From: an uncultured Pelagibacteraceae bacterium
GTDB taxonomy: Bacteria > Pseudomonadota > Alphaproteobacteria > Pelagibacterales > Pelagibacteraceae
Reading direction: 5' to 3'
Length of the DNA stretch: 39,490 bases
Assembly (NCBI GenBank): GCA_902604545.1
Contig: CACKZG010000007.1
Location: 1-39,490, forward strand
The notes beneath the pieces were generated by a model. It saw only the letters and a program-made list of their open reading frames with translations, was not told the origin of the DNA and searched no databases. Position numbers and translations under genes: made by a program. Positions 10,376 through 19,693 of the stretch are shown here, in pieces. Positions within the stretch are counted from its first letter, which is position 1. Every line of letters starts with the position of its first letter.

Positions 10376-11074
10376 TCAATTAATGGCGTAATTTATGATC
10401 GATAAGGCAGAAATTACAGCCGTTTCAGATCTCAAGATGTTTTCATTGATTTTAATTGTTTGAACGTCGTTAAATCTAAGAATCTCTTCCCTTTCCTCCT
10501 CAGAAAAATCTCCCTCTGGTCCTATGATTACGCAAGTAGGCTTTGTAGTTAACTTTTTAATGTCAATTTTTGTATTAGTAGTGTTGAGATCAGTAAATAT
10601 TAAATCCATATCATTATTTAAAAAGCTTTTTAATTTTTGAGGATCCTCAATTGATGGAACTGTTATTCTATTTGATTGTTCAGCAGCTTCTATGATTACT
10701 TTTTCCAATCTTTCTTTATTAATCTTTCTAACAATCGTTCTTTCAAAGATGACTGGTAAAAACTTAGTTACCCCAAGCTCTGTGGCTTTTTGGATCATAA
10801 AATTAAAGTAATTTGATTTGATTGGAGAAAAAGCTAACCAGAGTTCTTGGGTACTTTCTTTCTGTCTTAATTGCTTCATAACTTTAAACTCAACTATGCT
10901 TTTGGTTATATTTAAAATTTTAGCTTCCCATTCTCCACTATTATTAAATAAAGAAAAAACTTCTTTCTCTTTAAGTCTCATAACTTTTGAAACATAGTGT
11001 GATTGAGATTTATCAAGTTTGTCAGTCAAATTAAGAGATAAACTTTTTGAATAAAATAATCTAATGTTACTCAT
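10376..11074 (-). CDS. rsmE: 16S rRNA m3U1498 methyltransferase (RsmE)
   Basis: SPOUT-class methyltransferase that methylates N3 of U1498 in 16S rRNA. The N-terminal PUA-like part contains SQSHYVSKVMRLKEKE (about 24-39). The C-terminal SPOUT knot shows IIGPEGDFSEEEREEI (about 187-202) and ILRSETAVISALSI (about 214-227), the family's two best signatures. Length 232 is typical. It starts only 16 nt from the divergent HAD gene at 11091, so the two promoters must overlap or lie inside coding sequence. Confidence 0.95.
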   Translation of the reverse strand: MSNIRLFYSKSLSLNLTDKLDKSQSHYVSKVMRLKEKEVFSLFNNSGEWEAKILNITKSIVEFKVMKQLRQKESTQELWLAFSPIKSNYFNFMIQKATELGVTKFLPVIFERTIVRKINKERLEKVIIEAAEQSNRITVPSIEDPQKLKSFLNNDMDLIFTDLNTTNTKIDIKKLTTKPTCVIIGPEGDFSEEEREEILRFNDVQTIKINENILRSETAVISALSIINYAIN

Positions 11075-11090
11075 ATTGATAAGTTAGTTT

Positions 11091-11753
11091 ATGAAAAATA
11101 TTAAAGCAATAATTTTTGATGCCTACGGCACCTTATTTGATGTCAATTCAGCTGCTGAGAAATGTAAAGACAAAATCGGTGATAAGTGGGAAGGTTTCGC
11201 TAATCATTGGAGAACTACACAATTAGAATATACTTGGCTAAGAAGTTTAATGAAACTTCATAAGGATTTTTGGCAAGTGACAGAAGATAGTTTGGATAAA
11301 TCTATGAAAGCTTATGAGATAGACTCTTCAATGAAAAATGAATTATTAGATCTTTATAAAATTCTTTCACCATTTAAAGAAGTTCCTGAAGTTTTAAAAT
11401 CATTAAAAGAAAAAGACTTTAAACTTGCTATTCTTTCAAATGGTACTCCTTCCCTTCTTGATGAATTGGTTAAGAGCAATAATTTAGAAAATATATTTGA
11501 TAATATTTTTTCAATTGAAGAGGTCGGAGTTTATAAACCAGACTCTAAAGTTTACGATCTTCCAATAAAGAAATATCAAATTCAAAGAAATGAAGTTGCT
11601 TTTTTAAGTGCAAATACTTGGGATGTTTCAGGTGGTGGAAACTATGGTTATAATTCTATTTGGGTTAACAGAAATAATAATACTTTTGATAATCTAGATT
11701 ATGTCCTAAAACATCAAATCAAAGATCTTAGTAAGTTACTTGATATATTATAA
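11091..11753 (+). CDS. Haloacid dehalogenase type II-like HAD hydrolase
   Basis: Resembles (S)-2-haloacid dehalogenases. The nucleophile is D10 in IIFDAYGTLFDVNSA, followed by the LSNGTPSLL segment (about 115-123), a Lys in VYKPDSKVYDLP, and SANTWDVSGGGNYGYNSIWVNR (about 173-194), where type II dehalogenases have SxNxWDxxGA. The 220-residue length fits. In a marine bacterium the substrate could be a haloacid, but many close HAD relatives have other activities, so substrate is unproven. First gene of a plus-strand trio with a pirin and an oxidoreductase; no Shine-Dalgarno sequence is evident. Confidence 0.85.
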   Translation: MKNIKAIIFDAYGTLFDVNSAAEKCKDKIGDKWEGFANHWRTTQLEYTWLRSLMKLHKDFWQVTEDSLDKSMKAYEIDSSMKNELLDLYKILSPFKEVPEVLKSLKEKDFKLAILSNGTPSLLDELVKSNNLENIFDNIFSIEEVGVYKPDSKVYDLPIKKYQIQRNEVAFLSANTWDVSGGGNYGYNSIWVNRNNNTFDNLDYVLKHQIKDLSKLLDIL

Positions 11754-11773
11754 AAAATTCTTATTTACGAAAT

Positions 11774-12610
11774 ATGAAAAATATCGAAGTTAGTAAAATT
11801 ATTGACCCTATCCCTACTTCTGACGGTGCTGGAGTAAAACTAAAAAGAAGTATTGGTGTTGAGCCAAATTATTTTGATCCATTTTTAATGCTAGATGAAT
11901 TTGGATCAGAAAATAGCGAGGATTATATTGCAGGTTTTCCACCCCACCCTCATCGTGGGATTGAAACAGTGACTTATATGTTGGCTGGAGATTTTGAACA
12001 TAAAGATAGTACAGGTGGTAAAGGTAGAATGACTGCAGGAGACGTTCAATGGATGAAAACTGGAAGTGGAATCATCCATTCAGAAATGCCTGCTATGAAA
12101 CAAGGAAGACTTCATGGTTTTCAATTATGGATTAACATGCCTGCTAAATTAAAAATGAGTAAGCCTGAATACATTTATATTGATGCGGATAAAATGAGTG
12201 TTCATAAAGATGATGAGAAACATGTTAAAGTCATAGCTGGAAAATTTGAAAAAGCTGAAGGACCAGTAAAAGGTCATAACGTTGAGCCAGTTTATTTTGA
12301 TGTAGAATTAAATAAAGATAAAGAGTTCAATTTTAAATTACTATCAACTCACAATACATTTATATATTTGATTAATGGTGAAATCAAAATTGGTAAAAAT
12401 AAACATGAAAATGTTAAAGACAGTACTTTAATACTTTTAACTAAGGGTGAAGACTTAATAGTTAAAGCTAAATCAAATGCTAAATTCTTGGTAATTTCAG
12501 GCAAACCAATTAATGAGGAAATAGCTAGAGGTGGGCCATTTGTGATGAATACTAAAGCAGAAATCTTGCAAGCAGTTCAAGATTATCATAATGGTACATT
12601 TGTAAAATAA
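11774..12610 (+). CDS. Pirin family protein
   Basis: Bicupin protein. The metal site of pirins is complete: H58 and H60 in PPHPHRGIETVTY, H102 and E104 in IIHSEMP, equivalent to human pirin H56, H58, H101 and E103. Bacterial homologues include quercetin dioxygenases and redox-sensing regulators, so the exact role cannot be read from sequence. Length 278 is normal. It lies 20 nt after the HAD gene and 3 nt before the quinone oxidoreductase, probably in one operon, which hints at oxidative or xenobiotic metabolism. Confidence 0.92.
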   Translation: MKNIEVSKIIDPIPTSDGAGVKLKRSIGVEPNYFDPFLMLDEFGSENSEDYIAGFPPHPHRGIETVTYMLAGDFEHKDSTGGKGRMTAGDVQWMKTGSGIIHSEMPAMKQGRLHGFQLWINMPAKLKMSKPEYIYIDADKMSVHKDDEKHVKVIAGKFEKAEGPVKGHNVEPVYFDVELNKDKEFNFKLLSTHNTFIYLINGEIKIGKNKHENVKDSTLILLTKGEDLIVKAKSNAKFLVISGKPINEEIARGGPFVMNTKAEILQAVQDYHNGTFVK

Positions 12611-12613
12611 ATT

Positions 12614-13588
12614 ATGAAAGCTGTAGAAATTAATAAAACTGGTGGACCTGAAGTTTTAGAAATTAAAGAAATCTCTTTAGACAAACCGGGTACCGATGAA
12701 GTAACTATTGAGCAAAAAGCAATTGGTCTTAATTATATTGATACATACCATAGATCGGGTCTATACCCTTTGAAACTACCAATTGGTCTAGGTTTAGAGG
12801 GTGCTGGAATTATTACTGAAGTTGGAGAAAATGTAAAAGACTTCAAAGTTGGTGATAAAATTTCTTATGCGGGTATTCCTTTAGGCTCATATAGTTCACA
12901 TAGAAATTATCCAACTAAAAATTTAGTAAAAGTACCAGATGGTATTGATCTTGAAATAGCTGCCACTTTAATGACAAAAGGATTAACAACTTTTTATCTT
13001 TTACACAAAACTTATCCGGTTAAATCAGGAGAAACAATTTTATTTCATGCAGCAGCTGGTGGTGTTGGTCAGATTTTTGGACAATGGGCAAAAAGTTTAG
13101 GATGTACTGTTATAGGCACAGTTGGATCAGATGAAAAAGTGAAAATAGCAAAAGAAAATGGTTACGATCATGTAATCAATTACAATAAAGAAGATTTTGC
13201 TAAAAAAGTTTTAGATATCACAAATGGTAAAGGTATTCCTGTTGTCTACGATGGAGTTGGCAAAGATACACTAGATGGATCTATTGAATGTTTAGCAATA
13301 AGAGGAATGATGGTTTCTTTTGGAAATGCATCGGGTCCATTGTCTGAAATAAATGTTCCAAAAGTTCTTCAACCGAAAGGACTTTATCTTGTAAGACCAT
13401 CAATGCAACAATATCTCTCAACCAGGGAAGAGCTAGATGAAGCCTCAAAAACGATGTTTGAAAAAATTAGCTCTAACAAAGTAAAAATTAAAATTTTCAA
13501 AAAGTATAAGTTAGAAGATGTAGTACAAGCTCATAAAGATCTTGAAGGAAGAAAAATTTTAGGACCTGCTGTAATAATTCCTAATTAA
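12614..13588 (+). CDS. qor: NADPH:quinone oxidoreductase (zinc-independent MDR family)
   Basis: Medium-chain dehydrogenase/reductase of the zeta-crystallin type. It reduces quinones, or possibly other carbonyl compounds, with NADPH. The signatures are LNYIDTYHRSGLYPLKLP (about 39-56), the nucleotide-binding HAAAGGVGQIFGQWAK (145-160), and DGVGKDTLDGSI in the second half; the zinc-ligand cysteines of alcohol dehydrogenases are absent. Length 324 is normal. Follows the pirin gene by 3 nt. Its stop overlaps that of the convergent DUF2721 gene (8 nt, CTAATTAA). Confidence 0.92.
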   Translation: MKAVEINKTGGPEVLEIKEISLDKPGTDEVTIEQKAIGLNYIDTYHRSGLYPLKLPIGLGLEGAGIITEVGENVKDFKVGDKISYAGIPLGSYSSHRNYPTKNLVKVPDGIDLEIAATLMTKGLTTFYLLHKTYPVKSGETILFHAAAGGVGQIFGQWAKSLGCTVIGTVGSDEKVKIAKENGYDHVINYNKEDFAKKVLDITNGKGIPVVYDGVGKDTLDGSIECLAIRGMMVSFGNASGPLSEINVPKVLQPKGLYLVRPSMQQYLSTREELDEASKTMFEKISSNKVKIKIFKKYKLEDVVQAHKDLEGRKILGPAVIIPN

Positions 13589-13985
13589 CATCAACATCCA
13601 TATCTGACATATGCAGCTTAAGTGCATTGGTTGAAATTTGTATTTCTCTTATAAAAAAAATTATTGAAATAATCATCGATAAACAACAAGATCCAAAAAT
13701 TACTCTAGCTAAAAAAACTTCATCTAAATAAAGTGCAAACACAGTCAACATGTTGAACAAAAATCCAAACGCGGCAAATAATATAGTCCATCTCAAAAGG
13801 GTTATTCTGCCACTTAAATTAATAAATTGCTTCTTCCATTCAGGAGGAATATGCTTTTCATAAACATGCTCATCATGAAGTTGTCGCACTAAAATACTAA
13901 GAGAATGAAATCTGTTACTATATACGCTCATTAATAAAGGAATAGCTGGAAACATTAATGCAGTTACTGTGTAATCAATATTCAT
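13581..13985 (-). CDS. DUF2721 family membrane protein
   Basis: Function unknown. The opening (TALMFPAIPLLMSVYSNRFHSLSILVRQLHDEH) matches the DUF2721 pattern of an N-terminal helix followed by an NRF/RL segment. Two further hydrophobic helices occur at about 62-86 and 91-112, so three membrane passes are likely, with a charged linker between the first and second. A stand-alone minus-strand gene of 134 residues between plus-strand operons. It shares its stop region with qor and starts 52 nt from the divergent ubiA, leaving a short shared promoter region. Confidence 0.8.
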   Translation of the reverse strand: MNIDYTVTALMFPAIPLLMSVYSNRFHSLSILVRQLHDEHVYEKHIPPEWKKQFINLSGRITLLRWTILFAAFGFLFNMLTVFALYLDEVFLARVIFGSCCLSMIISIIFFIREIQISTNALKLHMSDMDVDVN

Positions 13986-14037
13986 ACGAATCAGTTTGAT
14001 TATGAAACTAGCCTTTGTTATTTACAAGTAAAATGTT

Positions 14038-14901
14038 ATGAGCCAATTAAAAATTTTCATTGATTTAACAAGATTGAAAAAACCCATTGGGTATATGCTT
14101 TTATTTTGGCCATGTGCATGGGGATTAACTTTTGCATATGATTTTTCAAAAAATCTTAATAACTATTTTTTTTATCTATTACTATTTTTTTTAGGTTCGG
14201 TCCTAATGAGGTCAGCTGGATGTATTGTAAATGATATCTTGGATAAAGAATTTGATAAAAAAGTGTTCAGAACAAAAGATAGACCTATAGCTTCTGGTAA
14301 AACGTCAATTAAACTTGGAGTCTTTTATGTTTTTATATTATGTTTTTGTGCCCTATTGGTATTATTAAATTTTAATACCATTACAATTATATTGGCATTA
14401 GGATCAATGCCTCTTGCATTCACATATCCACTAATGAAAAGGTTTACATATTGGCCACAATTATTTTTAGGCATAACTTTTAACTATGGCTTATTGCTTG
14501 GATGGACATCAATTAATGAATATTTAGAGATTATTCCAATATTATTCTATATAGGAGCCATATTCTGGACACTAGGATATGACACAATATACGGATTTCA
14601 AGATATTAAAGATGATGAAATAATTGGTTTAAAATCAACTTCCATTAAATTTAAAAAAGATCCAATTATTTTTCTATTAGCTTGTTATTTTATTTTGTTT
14701 TCAACAATAATTACTTTAGGAATATTGGAAAATTTTAATATATTTTATTATGCCTTTAGTTTAATAATTGGATATCATTTATTTTTGTACCAATTAAAAA
14801 GTGTTAATTTAAATAATCCTATGAATTGTTTAAAAATTTTTAAAAGTAATAATTTTCTTGGCTTTCTTATATTTGTGCAAATATTAATTGGTAAAATCTA
14901 G
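14038..14901 (+). CDS. ubiA: 4-hydroxybenzoate polyprenyltransferase
   Basis: Membrane prenyltransferase that attaches the polyprenyl tail to 4-hydroxybenzoate in ubiquinone synthesis. Two Asp motifs are seen: NDILDKEFD (65-73, NDxxDxxxD) followed by RTKDRPIASG, and YDTIYGFQDIKDDEIIGLKST (from about 180). The TRLKKPIGYMLLFWPCAW start is typical of UbiA proper. About nine helices in 287 residues. Ubiquinone is the quinone upstream of the respiratory chain ending in the cox oxidase of this window. The stop lies 4 nt before the msbA ATG. Confidence 0.95.
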   Translation: MSQLKIFIDLTRLKKPIGYMLLFWPCAWGLTFAYDFSKNLNNYFFYLLLFFLGSVLMRSAGCIVNDILDKEFDKKVFRTKDRPIASGKTSIKLGVFYVFILCFCALLVLLNFNTITIILALGSMPLAFTYPLMKRFTYWPQLFLGITFNYGLLLGWTSINEYLEIIPILFYIGAIFWTLGYDTIYGFQDIKDDEIIGLKSTSIKFKKDPIIFLLACYFILFSTIITLGILENFNIFYYAFSLIIGYHLFLYQLKSVNLNNPMNCLKIFKSNNFLGFLIFVQILIGKI

Positions 14902-14905
14902 AGAT

Positions 14906-16651
14906 ATGACAAATAAAGAAATATTAATTAGACTGTACAAAAATTACACCAGTAAATATTTAAATAGAATTTTGATCGCTGGTTTTTATTCTATTTTAGT
15001 TGCAGGTAGTACCTCAGCAGTAGCGTACTTATTAGACCCTGCAATAAAAAAAATTTTCGTAGATAAAGATGAAACTTTAATTTATTTAATTCCAGTTGCT
15101 ATAATTCTAGCTTTTTCTACAAAAGGTATCTCTTTATACTTGGCAAAAGTAACGATGATTCATGTAGCGGAGGATGTAAAAAAAAATATACAACTTGATA
15201 TGATGGCATCATTAATTAATGCAGATACTAAAGTTATTGACAGCCAACACACTGGAAAAATTGTATCACATATAAATCATGATGCTGGTGTAATTATAAA
15301 TTTGTTAGGTGTTGTATTATTAAATCTTATTAAAGATACCCTAACTCTGTTTGGGCTTATTTTTGTTATGTTTTATCAGAATTGGAAATTATCACTTATA
15401 GCTTTAATAATGATTCCCTTAGCATCTTATGCTGCTCAAAAACTCGGTAAAAGAATGGGCAAAATTTCTACAAAAGGAATGGAAAATGCTAGTTTTTTAA
15501 ATACTCATTTATTGGAAATATTCAAAAATCACAAACTAATGAAAATATTTCAAAGAGAAAATTATGAATATGTCAGAATTGATGACAAATTAGAACATGT
15601 AAAAAATACTACAAAAAAAATGCAAAAAATATTTGTTAAAGTATCACCAATTATGGAAACTTTAACAGGCATAATGATAGCTTTATTAATCTTCTATTCA
15701 GGAAAATTAATAATCAATCGTGAAATAGATATTAACAATTTTTTTTCTTTCCTTGCGGCAATGATGTTGGCTTATCAGCCAGTTAGGTCACTTTCTACTT
15801 TAAATATGGCAATACAAGCAGGGTTAAGTGCTGCGAGAAGAATTTTACCAGTTATTGATCAAAAAATTGAAATCAATGATGATATAAATTGTAAGGATCT
15901 AGTGGTTAAAAATGGAGAGATTAATTTTAATAATGTTGATTTTAAATATGATTTAAATAATAAAAATTTAAATATTCTAAACAAAATTAATATAAATATT
16001 TCTGGTGGTAAAATGACTGCTTTAGTTGGGCATAGTGGATCGGGGAAATCAACTATTCTAAATTTAATCCCAAGATTTTATAATGCAACTGCAGGAGAAA
16101 TTAAAATTGATAATCAGGCTATAAACAGTTTAAGCATTATTTCGCTCAGAAAAGAAATTTCTCTTGTAAGCCAAGACACGACTTTATTTGATGATACTAT
16201 TAAAAATAATATTGCTTATGCAAACTTAAATGCTACTGATGAAGAAATTATCGAAGTAGCAAAAAAATCTTTTGCCTCAGAATTTATTGAAAAATTACCA
16301 AATGGGTACAATTCTTTGATAGGTGAAAATGGACTGAGATTATCAGGTGGTGAAAAGCAAAGAATATCTATAGCAAGAGCAATGTTGAAAAAGAGTTCGA
16401 TTATTTTACTAGACGAAGCAACTTCGTCTCTAGATGCTGATACAGAACAAAAAATTCAAAAAGCTTTGAACTTATTAACAAAAAATAAAACAACTGTTGT
16501 TATTGCTCACCGTTTATCCACTATTTTAAGCTCAGATCAAATATATGTTATTGACTCCGGAAAAGTTATAGCAAACGGTAATCATAATGAATTGTTAAAG
16601 AACTCATCTGTCTATAAAAATTTTTATGATAAACAAATCACTAAAAATTAA
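14906..16651 (+). CDS. msbA: Lipid A export ABC transporter, ATP-binding/permease protein (MsbA)
   Basis: Flips core-lipid A across the inner membrane. It is a half-transporter with an N-terminal six-helix domain (about 20-310) and a C-terminal ATPase: Walker A GHSGSGKST (375-383), signature LSGGEKQR (479-486), Walker B ILLDE (500-504) and the H-loop IAHR. I chose the ATG at 14906, 4 nt after the ubiA stop, over a TTG at 14888 that lies inside ubiA and would add six residues without an initiation signal. Length is 581. The MsbA call rather than a generic ABCB exporter is supported by the downstream lipid A genes. TAATG overlap with waaA. Confidence 0.92.
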   Translation: MTNKEILIRLYKNYTSKYLNRILIAGFYSILVAGSTSAVAYLLDPAIKKIFVDKDETLIYLIPVAIILAFSTKGISLYLAKVTMIHVAEDVKKNIQLDMMASLINADTKVIDSQHTGKIVSHINHDAGVIINLLGVVLLNLIKDTLTLFGLIFVMFYQNWKLSLIALIMIPLASYAAQKLGKRMGKISTKGMENASFLNTHLLEIFKNHKLMKIFQRENYEYVRIDDKLEHVKNTTKKMQKIFVKVSPIMETLTGIMIALLIFYSGKLIINREIDINNFFSFLAAMMLAYQPVRSLSTLNMAIQAGLSAARRILPVIDQKIEINDDINCKDLVVKNGEINFNNVDFKYDLNNKNLNILNKININISGGKMTALVGHSGSGKSTILNLIPRFYNATAGEIKIDNQAINSLSIISLRKEISLVSQDTTLFDDTIKNNIAYANLNATDEEIIEVAKKSFASEFIEKLPNGYNSLIGENGLRLSGGEKQRISIARAMLKKSSIILLDEATSSLDADTEQKIQKALNLLTKNKTTVVIAHRLSTILSSDQIYVIDSGKVIANGNHNELLKNSSVYKNFYDKQITKN

Positions 16652-17901
16652 TGATTTTATTTTATAGATTTTTAATTAATATAATTTTTATTCTTTCACC
16701 ATTAATAATTTTGATCAGACTCTTAAAAAAAAAAGAGAGTCCCAAAAGGTTTAAAGAAAAACTTGGATTTTTTACAAAAAACAGGTCTAAAGGAAAATTG
16801 ATATGGTTTCATGGAGCGAGTGTTGGTGAATTTCAAAGTATAGTTCCTTTATTAGAAAAATTAGAAAAATCAAAAAAAATTTCTCAAATATTAATAACTT
16901 CAAACACTCTAAGTTCGTCAAAAGTAATTTCTAAAATAAAACTAAAAAAAATTTCACATCAATTTTTTCCTATAGATAGTAACGTAATTATAAATAAATT
17001 TATTAATCATTGGAAACCCTCTGTAGCTTTATTTATTGACTCTGAGATTTGGCCAAATACTTTAACAAATTTGAATAAACGAAAAATCCCAACTATTCTT
17101 ATCAATGCAAGAATTACTAGAAAATCTTATAATAATTGGATTAAATTAAAAAACTTTTCAAAATCAATTTTTAATAAATTTGATCTTTGTATGTCATCAA
17201 ATAAAGAAACAATTAGTTTTTTAAAAAAACTAGGTGCAAAAAATATTAAATATTTTGGGAACTTAAAATATTCTCAATCAGAAAATGAAAAAATTGAGAT
17301 TGATAGTCAAACTATAAAGTTTATTTCAAGAAAAACTGTGTGGTGTGCTTCTAGCACTCATAATTCAGAGGAAAAATTTGCTGGACATATTCACAATAAT
17401 TTGAAGAAAAAATATAAAAATCTTTTAACAGTTATTATTCCTAGACATATAGATAGGGTGAAGGAAATAAAAGAACAGTTGTCTAACTTAGGTTTGAAAG
17501 TTCATACACATGAACCAAAATCTAGAATTAATGAAGATACTGACATTTATCTAGTAAATTCATTTGGTAAAACTAAATCATTTTATTCAATTATAAAGAA
17601 TGTGTTTTTAGGTGGATCGCTTATAAAGCACGGGGGCCAAAATCCTTTAGAGGCAGTCAGATATAACTGCAATATATTACACGGTCCAAATATCTCTAAT
17701 TTTAACGAAATTTATAAGTTTCTGCATAAACATAAAATCTCAAAAAAAGTGATAAATATAAATCAGAGTACAAATATTTTGCATAAACTCTTCAATTCAA
17801 AAAAATCACAAAAAAATATAAAAGATAAGATAAACAAAATTGGTCAAAAAATTCTAAAAGAAAATATTGATGAAATAAATTTAATTTTAAACAAAGTATG
17901 A
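16651..17901 (+). CDS. waaA: 3-deoxy-D-manno-octulosonic acid (Kdo) transferase
   Basis: Adds Kdo from CMP-Kdo to the lipid A precursor. An N-terminal membrane anchor (about 4-24) precedes a GT-B fold. The catalytic Glu is E60 in WFHGASVGEFQS, matching E. coli WaaA E60. Later motifs include FIDSEIWPNTLTNL and FLGGSLIKHGGQNPLEAV, the nucleotide-sugar site. Length 416 is normal. The ATG overlaps the msbA stop (TAATG), and the stop overlaps the lpxK start (ATGA), so translation of the block is probably coupled. Confidence 0.96.
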   Translation: MILFYRFLINIIFILSPLIILIRLLKKKESPKRFKEKLGFFTKNRSKGKLIWFHGASVGEFQSIVPLLEKLEKSKKISQILITSNTLSSSKVISKIKLKKISHQFFPIDSNVIINKFINHWKPSVALFIDSEIWPNTLTNLNKRKIPTILINARITRKSYNNWIKLKNFSKSIFNKFDLCMSSNKETISFLKKLGAKNIKYFGNLKYSQSENEKIEIDSQTIKFISRKTVWCASSTHNSEEKFAGHIHNNLKKKYKNLLTVIIPRHIDRVKEIKEQLSNLGLKVHTHEPKSRINEDTDIYLVNSFGKTKSFYSIIKNVFLGGSLIKHGGQNPLEAVRYNCNILHGPNISNFNEIYKFLHKHKISKKVININQSTNILHKLFNSKKSQKNIKDKINKIGQKILKENIDEINLILNKV

Positions 17902-18830
17902 AGTTAAAAAAACCTTATTTTTGGGACTTGCCAAAACCAAATTTTTTATCTTACTTATTAATTCCCTTTTCATCACCAATTATTCTAAGAAATTTTTTGT
18001 TTAAATTTCTTAAAAAAAAAAAACCGTTAAATATTAAAACTATTTGTGTGGGAAATATTTATCTTGGTGGCACAGGAAAAACCCCTCTTACTATTAAAAT
18101 ATATGAAATTTTAAAAGGATTAAATTTTAAAGTAGCCACCGTAAAAAAAAACTATTCAAATCAAAAAGATGAACAACTTTTGTTAAAACAAAAAACTTCA
18201 TTGATAATTTCAAAAAAAAGAGAAGATGCGATTTACCAAGGAATAAGTCAAAATTATGATGTTTTAGTATTTGATGATGGACTACAGGATCCAAAAATTG
18301 ATTTTAATATTAAATTAGTGTGCTTTAAATCAAAAAATTGGGTTGGAAATGGTCAGCTCATTCCAGCTGGACCACTAAGAGAGAAAATTTCAAGTTTAAA
18401 AAGATATGATGCAGTTTTTTTAAATGGAAATTTGGGTAATTTTAAAAAAATTGAAAATCAAATTAAAAATATAAATTTAGATATAAAAATTTTTAAAACT
18501 TTTTACAAAATATTAAATATTCAAAAATATAATTTAGATTTAGAATATTTAATATTCTCTGGAATAGGTAATCCGTCTGACTTTAAAAATATTCTATTAG
18601 AAAATAAATTTAAAATTGCTAGAGAATTAATATTTCCTGACCACCATAACTATAGCCTTAAGGATTTAGAAGAGATTCAAGTTATTGCAAAAAATGAAAG
18701 CTTAAAAATTATAACTACAGAGAAAGACTTCATGAAAATTCCTACACAATTTAAAAAAAAAATTGACTGTTTAACTATTGATTTAGTTATTCAAGATGAA
18801 AAAAAATTAATTGGTCTACTAACTAAATAA
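17898..18830 (+). CDS. lpxK: Tetraacyldisaccharide 4'-kinase
   Basis: Phosphorylates the 4' position of the lipid A disaccharide to give lipid IVA. The P-loop is VGNIYLGGTGKTP (51-63); VFDDGLQDPKI holds the metal/catalytic acidic pair, and GQLIPAGPLREKISSLKRYDAV is a strong LpxK signature. An N-terminal hydrophobic/basic segment suits peripheral membrane attachment. Length 310 is normal. ATGA overlap with waaA; one base separates it from the acyltransferase gene. Confidence 0.95.
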   Translation: MKLKKPYFWDLPKPNFLSYLLIPFSSPIILRNFLFKFLKKKKPLNIKTICVGNIYLGGTGKTPLTIKIYEILKGLNFKVATVKKNYSNQKDEQLLLKQKTSLIISKKREDAIYQGISQNYDVLVFDDGLQDPKIDFNIKLVCFKSKNWVGNGQLIPAGPLREKISSLKRYDAVFLNGNLGNFKKIENQIKNINLDIKIFKTFYKILNIQKYNLDLEYLIFSGIGNPSDFKNILLENKFKIARELIFPDHHNYSLKDLEEIQVIAKNESLKIITTEKDFMKIPTQFKKKIDCLTIDLVIQDEKKLIGLLTK

Positions 18831-18831
18831 T

Positions 18832-19692
18832 ATGAAGTATATTAAGTATTTTTTACAATTTTTATTTATAAGCTGTTTGCTAATTATTTTTAAGATTATA
18901 GGATTAAAATTCTCAAGAATTATAGCTAGTAAATTACTTTCTATTGTTGGTCCTTTTTTCAGATCTAAAAAAATTATTGAAAAAAATATTTCAAATGCAT
19001 TTCATGAGTTAGATGAAGATTTAAAAAAAAATATTACTAGTAAAATGTGGAAAAGTTATGGGAAAATTTTGGCTGAATATGTTTTTATGAAATATTTTAG
19101 AACAATTAAGTCAGAAAATTTTCTAGAAGTAAAAGGTCAAGAAATTTTAGAAAAAATAAAACTTTCAAAAGAACCTGTAATATTTATATCTGGACATTTT
19201 GATAATTTTGAATTGATGGCTATGCATATTGAAAGATCAGGTGTTGATCTGGCTGCAATTTATAGACCTCTAAATAACAATTTTCTAAATCCAATAATGG
19301 AAAATATCAGAGAAAAATATGTTTGTCGTAAACAAATAAAAAAAGGAATTTCTGGCACAAAAGAAATTTTAAAACATTTTAAGTTAGGCACCTCAATTGC
19401 TCTAATGATTGATCAAAGAGTTTCTGAAGGTATAAAATCTTTGTTATTTAAAAATGAAGCATTAACAACAACAATACCAGCACAATTTGTAAGAAAATTT
19501 AATTGTAAAGTTGTTCCAATTTATATTGAGCGAAAAATTGATGAGAGTTTCGTGTTAGAAGTAACGCAACCTATAAGTTTTGATAGTAGTGAAACTATTG
19601 AAAGTATTACTTTGAAATTAAATCAGATATTAGAAATGATGATTACTAGAAATCCTCACCAATGGATTTGGACACATAATAGATGGAAATAA
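18832..19692 (+). CDS. lpxL: Lipid A biosynthesis lauroyl/myristoyl acyltransferase (LpxL/HtrB family)
   Basis: Late acyltransferase that adds a secondary acyl chain to Kdo-lipid A. It has an N-terminal membrane helix (about 6-24) and the HX4E catalytic motif H122-FDNF-E127 (SGHFDNFE), followed by IYRPLNN and the RRPH-like DQRVSEGI segment. The C-terminal NPHQWIWTHNRWK is a family hallmark. LpxL versus LpxM or LpxP cannot be decided from sequence. Length 286 is typical. Last gene of the lipid A block; its stop is one base from the convergent DUF2093 gene. Confidence 0.93.
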   Translation: MKYIKYFLQFLFISCLLIIFKIIGLKFSRIIASKLLSIVGPFFRSKKIIEKNISNAFHELDEDLKKNITSKMWKSYGKILAEYVFMKYFRTIKSENFLEVKGQEILEKIKLSKEPVIFISGHFDNFELMAMHIERSGVDLAAIYRPLNNNFLNPIMENIREKYVCRKQIKKGISGTKEILKHFKLGTSIALMIDQRVSEGIKSLLFKNEALTTTIPAQFVRKFNCKVVPIYIERKIDESFVLEVTQPISFDSSETIESITLKLNQILEMMITRNPHQWIWTHNRWK

Positions 19693-19693
19693 G

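Noticed and set aside
14888..14905. TTG start that would extend MsbA by six residues
   Set aside because: It lies inside ubiA, and an ATG 4 nt after the ubiA stop is the better start.
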